This document shows, one piece after another, positions 41,224-49,500 of a DNA stretch of 64,000 nt (position 1 is its first letter; every line of letters starts with the position of its first letter). The translations under genes and the position numbers were made by a program. The notes under the pieces are model-generated. The model was not told the DNA's origin. It saw nothing but the letters and a program-made list of their open reading frames with translations, and made no database searches. Origin of the DNA: Pedobacter sp. PF22-3 (GTDB taxonomy: Bacteria; Bacteroidota; Bacteroidia; Sphingobacteriales; Sphingobacteriaceae); contig NZ_JAPIVP010000018.1 of NCBI RefSeq assembly GCF_026239555.1, forward strand, positions 1 to 64,000, written 5' to 3'.

Positions 41224-41270
41224 CCTGTCGGAGAACCTGCTTAAAACTTGGCATAAAGTGTTTCGACAGG
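41224..41270. repeat. CCTGTCG/CGACAGG inverted repeat
   Basis: CCTGTCG (41224-41230) and CGACAGG (41264-41270) bracket 33 nt, followed by CTCAACAT. It resembles a widely seen short intergenic element. Confidence 0.5.
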
Positions 41271-41344
41271 CTCAACATAACATATTCAAACTTAAATTAA
41301 TTTTGAAAATACACTTAACGAACTTCTAACCCATCATCCATTTT

Positions 41345-41370
41345 ACATCATACATCATACATCATACATC
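41345..41370. repeat. Heptamer tandem repeat (ACATCAT)x3.7 upstream of tatD
   Basis: Three full ACATCAT units plus ACATC end 5 nt before the tatD ATG, the same unit length and position as the rdgB heptamer. Confidence 0.85.
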
Positions 41371-41375
41371 AAAAC

Positions 41376-42143
41376 ATGATCTTTACCGATACCCATACCC
41401 ATTTATATTACGAGCAGGATGCCGAAAAACAGGCGCAGTTAATGCAGCGTTGTTTCGAAAGCGATGTAAACCGTTTGTTTTTGCCCAATGTTGACGTGAA
41501 GTCAATTGCAATGATTGATGACCTGATGGCGAAATATCCAGCAAATTGTTTTGCCATGGCAGGTTTACATCCCTGTGATGTAAAAGAAGATTACCTGGCA
41601 CTGTTGGATGTAATATATAATAGTATTGCTGGGCGTAAAATTTATGCCATTGGCGAAATTGGGATTGATTTGTACTGGGATAAAACCACTTTGGAGATTC
41701 AGCAGAGTGCTTTCCGGAAACAGATTGCCTGGGCAAAAGCATTAGGATTGCCAATTGTGATCCATTGCAGAGAAGCTTTTGATGAAGTTTTTGAAGTATT
41801 GGAAAGTGAAAGAGATGAAAAATTGCGGGGTATATTCCATTGTTTCACCGGGAATTTGGCTCAGGCAAAACAGGCTATTGATCTCAATTTTTACTTAGGC
41901 ATTGGTGGTGTGGTTACATATAAAAAAGCAGGTTTGGATCTGGTATTGGCAGATATTCCTTTAAACAACCTGGTTTTAGAAACCGATTCGCCTTATCTTG
42001 CTCCAGTTCCTTTCCGTGGTAAACCAAACGAAAGCAGTTACCTGGTTTATATCGCACAAAAACTGGCTGATATTTATGGCGTTTCTATCGAAGAAATTGC
42101 AGATGTAACTACAGAGAATTCAAAAAAGATTTTTGGCGTTTAA
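41376..42143 (+). CDS. tatD: TatD family metal-dependent DNase
   Basis: A 255-aa hydrolase of the amidohydrolase-like TatD family (3'-5' exonuclease on DNA/RNA). The metal ligands are seen in order: DTHTHL at the N-terminus, GEIGIDLYW with Glu, IVIHCREAFDEV with His, FHCFTG with His, and the final Asp in LETDSPYLAP. The length is standard. The start is the ATG at 41376, directly after the heptamer repeat. Confidence 0.95.
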   Translation: MIFTDTHTHLYYEQDAEKQAQLMQRCFESDVNRLFLPNVDVKSIAMIDDLMAKYPANCFAMAGLHPCDVKEDYLALLDVIYNSIAGRKIYAIGEIGIDLYWDKTTLEIQQSAFRKQIAWAKALGLPIVIHCREAFDEVFEVLESERDEKLRGIFHCFTGNLAQAKQAIDLNFYLGIGGVVTYKKAGLDLVLADIPLNNLVLETDSPYLAPVPFRGKPNESSYLVYIAQKLADIYGVSIEEIADVTTENSKKIFGV

Positions 42144-42553
42144 TCAATTCGTCATTGCTGTAAGGGTTTTTCAGCCGACGAAGCAATTATTCAGTGGGTT
42201 TAGCCATAGCGTCATTTCAAGTGGAGTGCAACGCAGTCTAGAACCCGCAGGCTCAGTGAACTCATCTGTCCGTAGAGTTCCGAAGGACTCTACGGATTCT
42301 GAATGGAACAGAGTCTCTGACTCGTTGTAGTTGTTGCGTTTTCGGAAAATTTTATCGCTAGTCCATAGAGACGCTGTGCTTAACGCTACGGACTGTATGC
42401 TAATAATTATTAATTATATAATTATTTTAATTTTAAATTATCTAATTGATAATTTTTTTGAAAAATATAGCCTTTTATTGCTAATTTAAAAATATCGCCC
42501 GATCATTTGTAAATTTTTAGTTTCTTTGCGCTGAGCAACCTTCACAAAACCAA
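42144..42553. repeat. Intergenic region with partial repeats and a hairpin
   Basis: The gap has no gene. From the left: a half copy of the CGTCATTGCGAG long-hairpin family (42150-42190), a CGTCATTTCAAGTGGAG-type copy (42210-42245), and an isolated hairpin CCGTAGAGT/ACTCTACGG (42270-42295). An AT-rich tract then precedes the asparaginase gene, with a TTTCTTTG box at 42521-42528. Confidence 0.6.
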
Positions 42554-43573
42554 ATGACCAAAATACTTATAATTTATACCGGTGGTACCATCGGTATGGT
42601 TAACGATCCTACGAATGGAATGTTAATTCCGTTTGATTTCGAGCAGATAAAAGAAAACGTTCCTGAATTAAGTCGTTTAGATTACGATTTAGATGTACAT
42701 TCCTTCAATCCGGTTTTGGATTCATCAAATATGGATCCCGAAATATGGAAAACACTGGCAGAACTCGTTTACAACAAATATGATCAGTATGATGGTTTTG
42801 TGATTCTGCACGGATCGGATACCATGGCTTTCACCGCTTCGGCATTAAGTTTTATGCTAGAAAACCTCGATAAACCTGTTGTTTTAACCGGATCGCAGCT
42901 CCCAATCGGCGAAATCAGGACCGATGCGAAAGAGAATCTTATTACCGCTTTAGAGATTGCAGCGACCAAAGAAGATGGTAAGGCACTTTTTCCTGAGGTT
43001 TGCATTTATTTTGATGCACAATTATTCAGGGGCAACCGATCTATAAAATACAATAGTGAAAAATTTGAGGCTTTCCGGTCACCAAATTATCCAATATTGG
43101 CGGAGGCCGGAGTACATTTACAGTTTTACAGAAATTATATTTTAAAGGCTACTGGCGGCGAGCTAAAATTGCATACCAATTTTAATGCTAACATTGGTGT
43201 ACTTAAATTGTATCCTGGAATTACGCCACAAGCCGTTCAGGCCATTACCGATTCTAAGGTAGATGCCATCATTTTAGAAACTTTTGGCTCAGGTAACACT
43301 TCTACTGCACAATGGTTTTTAGATAGTTTGCGGCAGGCCATTTTAAGCGGAAAAATCATTATTGATATCTCTCAGTGTAAAAAAGGATCGGTACAACTTG
43401 GCCGCTACGAAACCAGTAGGGAATTGTTAAAAATGGGCATTGTAAGTGGTTACGATTTAACTTTCGAAGCTACGGTAACCAAACTGATGTTCGTAATGGG
43501 TTTGGGTTTATCCGTAGAAGAAAGCCGTAAATTGATGGATGAATCGTTACGGGGAGAGCTAACAAAGGATTAA
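42554..43573 (+). CDS. ansA: Type I (cytosolic) L-asparaginase
   Basis: A 339-aa enzyme hydrolysing L-asparagine to aspartate and ammonia. The first catalytic Thr is in IYTGGTIGM. The second region is VILHGSDTMAFTASALSFML with the catalytic Thr-Lys/Asp context, followed by KPVVLTGSQLPI. No signal peptide is present, so it is the cytosolic type. The length matches AnsA. No other nitrogen genes are adjacent. Confidence 0.94.
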   Translation: MTKILIIYTGGTIGMVNDPTNGMLIPFDFEQIKENVPELSRLDYDLDVHSFNPVLDSSNMDPEIWKTLAELVYNKYDQYDGFVILHGSDTMAFTASALSFMLENLDKPVVLTGSQLPIGEIRTDAKENLITALEIAATKEDGKALFPEVCIYFDAQLFRGNRSIKYNSEKFEAFRSPNYPILAEAGVHLQFYRNYILKATGGELKLHTNFNANIGVLKLYPGITPQAVQAITDSKVDAIILETFGSGNTSTAQWFLDSLRQAILSGKIIIDISQCKKGSVQLGRYETSRELLKMGIVSGYDLTFEATVTKLMFVMGLGLSVEESRKLMDESLRGELTKD

Positions 43574-44087
43574 TGTTTCCAGCGTTTATAATATTTTTTT
43601 TAAGGAAATGAGCAGTTCCGCTCTTTTGGAGGTTTTCAGTCCCGCTCACGCTTCTGCCGATGAAGAATCGGCATCTCGCTTCGATCGGGTTTAGAGACAA
43701 AGGATAAGTACAATTGGCTAAACCTAGCAAAGTGCAGTATTTGGCGTGATGTAAGGAACAGGCCTTTTGGTTATAAACCTGACAGTAGCGGCAGCTCCCG
43801 ATTTTTTTATCGGGACTAAAGCGAATGGCAGGGCTTCACTGGCCAAGAACAACAAAACGTTCGTTTTCAAATAAAAAGGATTAAGATTTAGCATTACTAA
43901 ATTTAATATCTAGATAAGCTGTATCATGCACTACAATAAGTAAAACTTCTGCAATTATGACCAACATCATTTCGGTTATCAGTATTTAGCCCTATTTTTG
44001 TTGTAATAGATCCGTCATGCTGAACTTGTTTCAGCATCTTTTTGGTAAGACCCTGAAATAAATTCAGGGTGACGTTGCGAAGAAAAC
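43574..44087. repeat. Intergenic region with three repeat copies
   Basis: No gene is seen. It holds an inverted AGCGGCAG-family copy (43639-43693) with inner hairpin TGCCGAT/ATCGGCA, a direct copy (43777-43836) with inner hairpin TCCCGAT...ATCGGGA, and a CTGAACTTGTTTCAG A+B pair (44013-44074). The last element ends 13 nt before the next start codon. Confidence 0.75.
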
Positions 44088-45500
44088 ATGAAAATAGAAC
44101 AGATATATACAGGTTGCCTGGCAGAAGCCGCTTATTACATCGAGAGTGATGGCGAAGCTGCAATTATTGATCCTTTAAGGGAAGTTGCGACTTATTTAAA
44201 GAAGGCAGAAAAAGCAGGTGCCACCATTAAATATATTTTCGAAACGCATTTTCATGCCGATTTTGTTTCTGGTCACGTAGATTTAGCCGAAAAATCAGGT
44301 GCAGAAATTATTTACGGACCAACTGCCAAAACTGAATTTAAAGCGCATATTGCCAAAGATGGTGAGCAATTTAAAATCGGTAAGCTCACCATAACGGCAC
44401 TACACACGCCTGGACACACCTTAGAATCGACCACTTATTTATTGACCGATGAAAACGGTAAAGGCCATTGCATTTTTAGTGGCGATACTTTATTTATTGG
44501 TGATGTTGGTCGTCCGGATTTAGCACAGAAGGGTAATTTAACCATGGATGATTTAGCCGGAATGCTTTACGATTCGTTAAACGAAAAGATAAAGCCTTTA
44601 GCTGATGATGTAATTGTTTATCCTGCTCACGGCGCTGGTTCTGCCTGTGGTAAAAGTATGAGTAAAGAAACTTTCGATACCTTAGGGCATCAGAAACAGG
44701 TTAATTATGCTTTAAAGGCTGAAACAAAAGAACAGTTTATTGCCGAAGTAACCGATGGCATTATGCCTCCACCACAATATTTTGCTAAAAATGCGGCTAT
44801 TAATAAAGGTGGAGTAGAAAGTATTGATGACGTTTACGAAAAAGGACTAAATGCCTTAACGCCTCAACAATTCGAGGATTTGGCGAATCAAACAGGTGCC
44901 ATTATGCTCGATACCCGCGATCCGCAGGTTTTTGCAAAAGGTTTTATCCCTAATTCAATCAATATTGGTCTTAACGGACAGTTTGCGCCATGGGTTGGCG
45001 CTTTGATTACTGATTTGCAACAACCTATTTTACTAATTACCGACCAGGGGAAAGAAGAAGAAACAATTACCCGTTTAACCCGTGTGGGTTATGACAATAC
45101 CATTGGTTATCTGGATGGAAGCTTCGAAAGATGGACAGATGCCGGAAAAGAAATTGATACCATTGAAACGATTTCTGCTGAAGCTTTTGAGGAGGCGGCA
45201 TCAAATGATGAAATTACAGCGCTTGATGTGCGTAAACCAGGCGAGTACGAATCAGAACATTTAGAATTTACACTTAGCCGTCCTTTGGATTTTATTAACG
45301 AATGGACTGGTGAGATCAATCCGAAAGCTACTTATTATATCCACTGTGCAGGCGGTTACCGCTCCATGATTGCGGCTTCTATTTTAAAATCGCGTGGAGT
45401 AGAAAATGTAATTGATGTAGCCGGCGGTTATGGTGCAATAAAAAATACCGGTTTAAAAAGAACAGATTTCGCCTGCCCAAGTAAAGCAATGAAAGTATAA
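44088..45500 (+). CDS. MBL-fold metallohydrolase with two rhodanese domains (persulfide dioxygenase-like)
   Basis: A 470-aa cytosolic protein. The MBL domain (about 1-240) has the metal motif HFHADFVSGH, the HTPGHTLEST His and FSGDTLFIGDVGRPDL, all typical of ETHE1-like persulfide dioxygenases. Rhodanese 1 (about 260-350) lacks the active-site Cys: the loop reads LLITDQGKEE with Asp319. Rhodanese 2 (about 365-462) has the catalytic loop IHCAGGYRS with Cys420. It probably handles protein or low-molecular-weight persulfides. Its neighbour encodes a YpdA-type bacillithiol reductase, hinting at thiol/sulfur metabolism. Confidence 0.9.
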   Translation: MKIEQIYTGCLAEAAYYIESDGEAAIIDPLREVATYLKKAEKAGATIKYIFETHFHADFVSGHVDLAEKSGAEIIYGPTAKTEFKAHIAKDGEQFKIGKLTITALHTPGHTLESTTYLLTDENGKGHCIFSGDTLFIGDVGRPDLAQKGNLTMDDLAGMLYDSLNEKIKPLADDVIVYPAHGAGSACGKSMSKETFDTLGHQKQVNYALKAETKEQFIAEVTDGIMPPPQYFAKNAAINKGGVESIDDVYEKGLNALTPQQFEDLANQTGAIMLDTRDPQVFAKGFIPNSINIGLNGQFAPWVGALITDLQQPILLITDQGKEEETITRLTRVGYDNTIGYLDGSFERWTDAGKEIDTIETISAEAFEEAASNDEITALDVRKPGEYESEHLEFTLSRPLDFINEWTGEINPKATYYIHCAGGYRSMIAASILKSRGVENVIDVAGGYGAIKNTGLKRTDFACPSKAMKV

Positions 45501-45655
45501 TTGGTATAAAAAAGGCTGACTAAGCTTTAACCATTTAAGAGATTTAAGAAAATATAAGCTTATATGCCCTTACATTTCTTATATGTCAGCATAAAACGGT
45601 AAATACCCTTTATTTTATATCGTTTTATGCCTTAAAAATTTTAATAAATAGTCAA

Positions 45656-46621
45656 TTGGCAAATCAAAATCATTACGACGTATTAATTATAGGTGCTGGC
45701 CCGATAGGGATGGCTTGTGCAATTGAAGCCCAAAAAGCAAACCTTAGCTATGTAATTATAGAAAAAGGTGCTTTGGTAAACAGTTTGTTCAATTATCCTG
45801 TATTTATGACTTTTTTTTCTACTTCACAGAAATTGGAGATAGGGGGTGTGCCTTTTGTAACCATCAGCCCAAAGCCTAACCGCAACGAAGCCGTAGAATA
45901 TTATCGCCGTGTGGCCGAAAAATTCGATTTAAATATCCATCTTTTCGAAAGGGTACAGCAGGTGGTTAAAAACGATCATAATGTTTTCGAAATTAATACT
46001 AGTAAAACCAATTATACGGCTGCTAATGTGATTGTGGCTACAGGATTTTATGACGTGCCTTTATTGATGAACGTTCCGGGTGAGGATTTACCCAAGGTAA
46101 CACATTATTATAAAGATCCGCATTTATATGCCTTTCAAAATGTAGTAGTGGTTGGTGCGAATAATTCGGGTGTGGATGCTGCTTTAGAAACTTACCGCAA
46201 AGGTGCCAATGTTACCATGGTGGTAAGGAGCGGTGAACTTGGTCCGCATGTTAAATATTGGGTTCGCCCGGATATACAGAACAGGATTAAGGAAGGTGAA
46301 GTTACCGCCCTTTTCGATTCGGAATTGGTTGAAATCCGGGATGGTGAAGTGGACATCAAAACACCTGAAGGAATAAAAACCATTCCGAATGATTTTGTAA
46401 TTGCCATGACGGGTTATCAGCCAGATTTTTCGATGTTAAGAAAATTCGGTATCGACCTGCCTGAAAGCCTTTGTCCGGCCTACAACGAAGAGACTATGGA
46501 AACCAACGTTAAGGGTTTATACCTGGCTGGTGTAGTTTGCGGTGGATTGGATACGCACAAACTGTTTATTGAAAACTCAAGGGTACATGCCAAAATGATT
46601 GTGAAGAATATTTTGGGTTAG
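45656..46621 (+). CDS. ypdA: Putative bacillithiol disulfide reductase (YpdA family)
   Basis: A 321-aa flavoprotein of the YpdA (Bdr) family, proposed to reduce oxidised bacillithiol with NADPH. The N-terminal FAD motif is VLIIGAGPIGMACAIEA, the family-typical NSLFNYPVFMTFFSTS follows, and the NADPH motif is VVVVGANNSGVDAALE. The C-terminus has NVKGLYLAGVVCGG. It starts with a TTG at 45656, since no ATG lies upstream in frame before a stop. With bshA at 27595-28737 this supports bacillithiol as the major thiol. Confidence 0.88.
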   Translation: MANQNHYDVLIIGAGPIGMACAIEAQKANLSYVIIEKGALVNSLFNYPVFMTFFSTSQKLEIGGVPFVTISPKPNRNEAVEYYRRVAEKFDLNIHLFERVQQVVKNDHNVFEINTSKTNYTAANVIVATGFYDVPLLMNVPGEDLPKVTHYYKDPHLYAFQNVVVVGANNSGVDAALETYRKGANVTMVVRSGELGPHVKYWVRPDIQNRIKEGEVTALFDSELVEIRDGEVDIKTPEGIKTIPNDFVIAMTGYQPDFSMLRKFGIDLPESLCPAYNEETMETNVKGLYLAGVVCGGLDTHKLFIENSRVHAKMIVKNILG

Positions 46622-46696
46622 TGTCTTACGAAGTTTAAACAGGGGATTATCGATCGAATACTTGCATAAGTAGGTAACCTATTTTCCTGGCGCAAT

Positions 46697-46724
46697 CGTC
46701 ATGCTGAACTTGTTTCAGCATCTA
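46697..46724. repeat. CGTCATGCTGAACTTGTTTCAG-type module
   Basis: CGTCATGCTGAACTTG then TTTCAGCATCTA, a single A module of the family clustered at 29.5-30.3 kb. Confidence 0.75.
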
Positions 46725-46764
46725 TTTGGAAGTAAATAATTGATCTAATTCTGCAGTTACTCGA

Positions 46765-47460
46765 TTACTGTTCTAAATATTTTTGCAACTCATATTTGTC
46801 TCCAGCATATACCTCCATCAATTTTTGAACATTTTGAAATATTTTTTTTGCTGGTTCTTCATGATCATGGATTAATCTGAATACATTTCCCCTTTTGTTA
46901 ACGGCAATATAATTTCCATCCTCCATATCTATAATAGTATAATAATATTTTTCGTCCAACTCAATCTCAATAGTATTTTCAGTTTCTAATAAGTTTTTTT
47001 GTTCATCACTAATATTAGAAAGGATTGTTTTTAGTTTTATTTCATCAGTATTTTTAAGGATGAAATCCTCTTTATGTAAGTTGTTAATCCTCAGATGTGA
47101 TAATTCATAATCACTTCTTAATGTTTTGTTAAGTGGCAGGGAAATATTTTGAATGAGATTATTTGAAACTGTTAATTTTATTGGGATATAAGTTCCTGTA
47201 TGTTTGTCTAACACTTCAACCCCGGTTAAAAAGAAATGTTGTTTGTGTTTTGTTCTATTTCGCTCATAGTACAAATTATCTGTGCTTTGATGTAAAATAT
47301 ATATTGTTTTATCTGCTAGCTGCCCTGCTGTACTGAAAGTCCAATGCAGATAATTTTCTGCCATCTCAGGAAAAGCATTTGCTAATAATAAAACAATATT
47401 CTCTTCCATTTTTTGTGTATCTTTCTTTAAGCGACTTGTATTAATGAAGTTAAATATCAT
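46765..47460 (-). CDS. Protein of unknown function, C-terminus resembling SUKH/SMI1 proteins
   Basis: A 231-aa soluble protein that I do not recognise as a whole. The C-terminal 50 residues (IIDMEDGNYIAVNKRGNVFRLIHDHEEPAKKI) look like the SMI1/KNR4 (SUKH) fold, with a GNYIAV strand, G-V strand and HDHEE loop. SUKH proteins often act as immunity proteins; the resemblance here is weak. It follows the mini cytochrome-oxidase-like gene by 24 nt on the same strand. An ATG at 47409 (MEENIVLL) is an alternative start. Confidence 0.6.
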   Translation of the reverse strand: MIFNFINTSRLKKDTQKMEENIVLLLANAFPEMAENYLHWTFSTAGQLADKTIYILHQSTDNLYYERNRTKHKQHFFLTGVEVLDKHTGTYIPIKLTVSNNLIQNISLPLNKTLRSDYELSHLRINNLHKEDFILKNTDEIKLKTILSNISDEQKNLLETENTIEIELDEKYYYTIIDMEDGNYIAVNKRGNVFRLIHDHEEPAKKIFQNVQKLMEVYAGDKYELQKYLEQ

Positions 47461-47484
47461 TTTATTTTTTGTTAAAATTATCAG

Positions 47485-47982
47485 TTACCTCTTCGATTTG
47501 CCCCATTTATAAGCTACGGATAACATCATGATCACCACTGCGATCTGCAATATAAGCACAGCTTTAGACACGATTGTCAAAATGATAAAGTTTTGTTTTA
47601 TCTGTTCTAGTTCGGGCTGTACAGACAATGGTGGATAAACCGTCCAGCCGTTATGTTGATATGGGTTAAAGAAAGGTAAGAGCTGTACAACCAACGATGC
47701 AAACAGGATTAAAATAAAGCCTAAAAAGAAAATAAATGAGCGTTGAATTTTTCTGGAAAATGAATATTTAAATTCTTTAAAATAGTAAACGAGAAGGGAA
47801 ATAATAATGAAAAAGGAGATCAATAAATGCTGCTTTTTAATCACAAAATAGGTGTCATGAAGATTGATGTCAATTGAATTACTAAAAATAGCTTTTCCAA
47901 AAAAGATTAGTCCGATAATTATGGTAAATGCAATACAGCCTGTAAGCCATAAAGTTTCTTGTAATATTGGTTTGATTTTCAT
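47485..47982 (-). CDS. Small membrane protein with cytochrome oxidase subunit I-like signatures
   Basis: A 165-aa protein with about four membrane helices (about 11-30, 52-68, 83-102, 132-155). Two stretches read like parts of heme-copper oxidase subunit I. SIDINLHDTYFVI (36-48) matches the LDIVLHDTYYVV segment before helix X. GWTVYPPLS (112-120) matches the GWTVYPPL loop. In the enzyme the second stretch precedes the first, so the order is swapped. The heme-ligand histidines after TYYVV are absent (KKQH instead). The function is unknown. Confidence 0.7.
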   Translation of the reverse strand: MKIKPILQETLWLTGCIAFTIIIGLIFFGKAIFSNSIDINLHDTYFVIKKQHLLISFFIIISLLVYYFKEFKYSFSRKIQRSFIFFLGFILILFASLVVQLLPFFNPYQHNGWTVYPPLSVQPELEQIKQNFIILTIVSKAVLILQIAVVIMMLSVAYKWGKSKR

Positions 47983-48034
47983 GATGAGAAAGATTTAGAT
48001 AAGCTTTTTGTACAGTTGTATTGATTAGGACGAT

Positions 48035-48077
48035 CGTCATCTCGACTGAAGTGCAGCGAAATGGAGCGATCTATTTA
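48035..48077. repeat. CGTCATCTCGACTGAAGTGC-type repeat
   Basis: Near-identical to the copy at 2595 (CGTCATCTCGACTG, GCAGCGAAATGGAG, GATCTAT). Confidence 0.8.
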
Positions 48078-48218
48078 TACAGATTTAGCTTCTCTGAGCA
48101 CTTTATGGTTCTCGACTGCGTTTCACTCCGCTTGAAACAATGACCTCATGCGATTGCCCATCTCCATTTAATATTTTTGGATTAAAAATTGATCTCTCAG
48201 CAGTACCTTTCTATTAAA

Positions 48219-49211
48219 TCAATAAACAGGAACCTTCAGCGTACTCTCCAAAAAACTTTCAATAGCTATTTCCACACCCGGTAAATCTTTCGAAGTAATA
48301 TACGATCCCATTACATGATTACCTGCATTGGGTATAGCTACCTTTCTCTTTAAATTATTCGGCGTACCCAGTTCATCGAACATTTTCAACATGGCATCTA
48401 CCCGAACTACAGGGTCCTGCTCTAGTTCGTTTTTATAATAATAAAGGAGTAAAACAGGTTGCTTTACCTTTTGGAACGTTCTTTTTACCATAGTGCTTTC
48501 AATAAACTCTTCCAGTTCTACTAATGATTCGAGCCGGTAATTGGTGTACCAGTATTTTTTGTATTCGTCAGTACGGTCGTCTACCTTACGTTCATCCCCA
48601 CCTACTACTTTACGGGCAATCTGTAAGCCCCAGGGATTATTCAAAAGCCAGGCATTTTTATCGTTAATGGCCACATTTGGCGACATTAAAATCAAACTGT
48701 TAATTTCTGGATAGGTTGCCGCTAATTTTAAAGCCACTGTGCCGCCGGTAGAGGTACCCACTAAAATTACTTTTTTGCCCAGTTTTTTGCCGATGGCATA
48801 AGCCTGTTTACTGGTTTCCCAAAGACGGTCGGCTGTAAAATATTGCATGGGTGCCAGGGTATCGATACCATGATCGGCCAGACGGGCAAGGTATAAATTG
48901 GCATGCAATGATTTAGCTAAATTTAAGTGTACCGGGTTGCCTTCTGTTTTTGATGCCGAAAAACCATGTAAATACACAATGGCATATTCGGTCTGTTGGT
49001 GGAGGCTATCGGCCCATACAATTTCAGCTTCGTTGCCGGGTTTTATTTTATGCATGGATTCGATACTGGCTACATAGCTGTCCAGGTCTTCCAGATCGGG
49101 TACTTTGGTCAGCTCCTCACTAAATATTGGTTTTTTAGGTTTTGGTCCTAACAAATAACCAGCAATAATGAATGCCGAAAGGCCAATAATTACTTTGTAG
49201 CGTTTTTTCAT
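48219..49211 (-). CDS. Alpha/beta hydrolase with N-terminal anchor
   Basis: A 330-aa esterase/lipase-type hydrolase. A membrane anchor or signal segment (about 5-22, VIIGLSAFIIAGYLLG) precedes an alpha/beta-hydrolase fold. The oxyanion strand AIVYLHGFSASKTEG and the nucleophile elbow VGTSTGGTVAL (Ser) are clear. The likely acid and base residues lie near the C-terminus (DPVVRVDAM and NAGNHVMGS with His). The substrate is unknown. A TACATTTA box lies upstream near 49230-49240. Confidence 0.83.
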   Translation of the reverse strand: MKKRYKVIIGLSAFIIAGYLLGPKPKKPIFSEELTKVPDLEDLDSYVASIESMHKIKPGNEAEIVWADSLHQQTEYAIVYLHGFSASKTEGNPVHLNLAKSLHANLYLARLADHGIDTLAPMQYFTADRLWETSKQAYAIGKKLGKKVILVGTSTGGTVALKLAATYPEINSLILMSPNVAINDKNAWLLNNPWGLQIARKVVGGDERKVDDRTDEYKKYWYTNYRLESLVELEEFIESTMVKRTFQKVKQPVLLLYYYKNELEQDPVVRVDAMLKMFDELGTPNNLKRKVAIPNAGNHVMGSYITSKDLPGVEIAIESFLESTLKVPVY

Positions 49212-49335
49212 GCCATTAAATATTGGTTTAAATGTAAAATTTGAATTTAAATAAAGCTAATTTTTAGGGAATTAATTATTACTTTGAGGGGTCTTTTCAC
49301 CTGCACTGCCCCATCATGTTAAACCTGATAGCGCC

Positions 49336-49392
49336 AAATAGCCCACAGCCCGAAGCATGAGGGCGAGGACTATGGGCAATAGCAGGAGCAAA
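49336..49392. repeat. AGCCC/AGCAGG-type repeat, degenerate copy
   Basis: AATAGCCCACAGCCCGAAGC, then GAGGGCGAGGACTATGGGC and AATAGCAGGAGC. It keeps the family's outer layout but the inner hairpin has drifted. Confidence 0.5.
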
Positions 49393-49471
49393 GATGTTAA
49401 CGATTGCTATCCTTTGCTTTTCAAATCCTTAATAATAAGATTGCAGATTACCTTTTTATGGGAAATTAGCT

Positions 49472-49479
49472 TAAGTTTG
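49472..49479 (+). promoter_or_regulatory. -7 box (TAAGTTTG) of the polyprenyl synthase gene
   Basis: Exact TAnnTTTG, 21 nt before the ATG at 49501. It supports that start over an upstream in-frame ATG. Confidence 0.6.
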
Positions 49480-49500
49480 CAATCAAAATTTTTCGACTTA

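Noticed and set aside
45501..45655. Possible leader or riboswitch before ypdA
   Set aside because: The gap has no recognisable riboswitch stems and no -7 box; nothing supportable was found.
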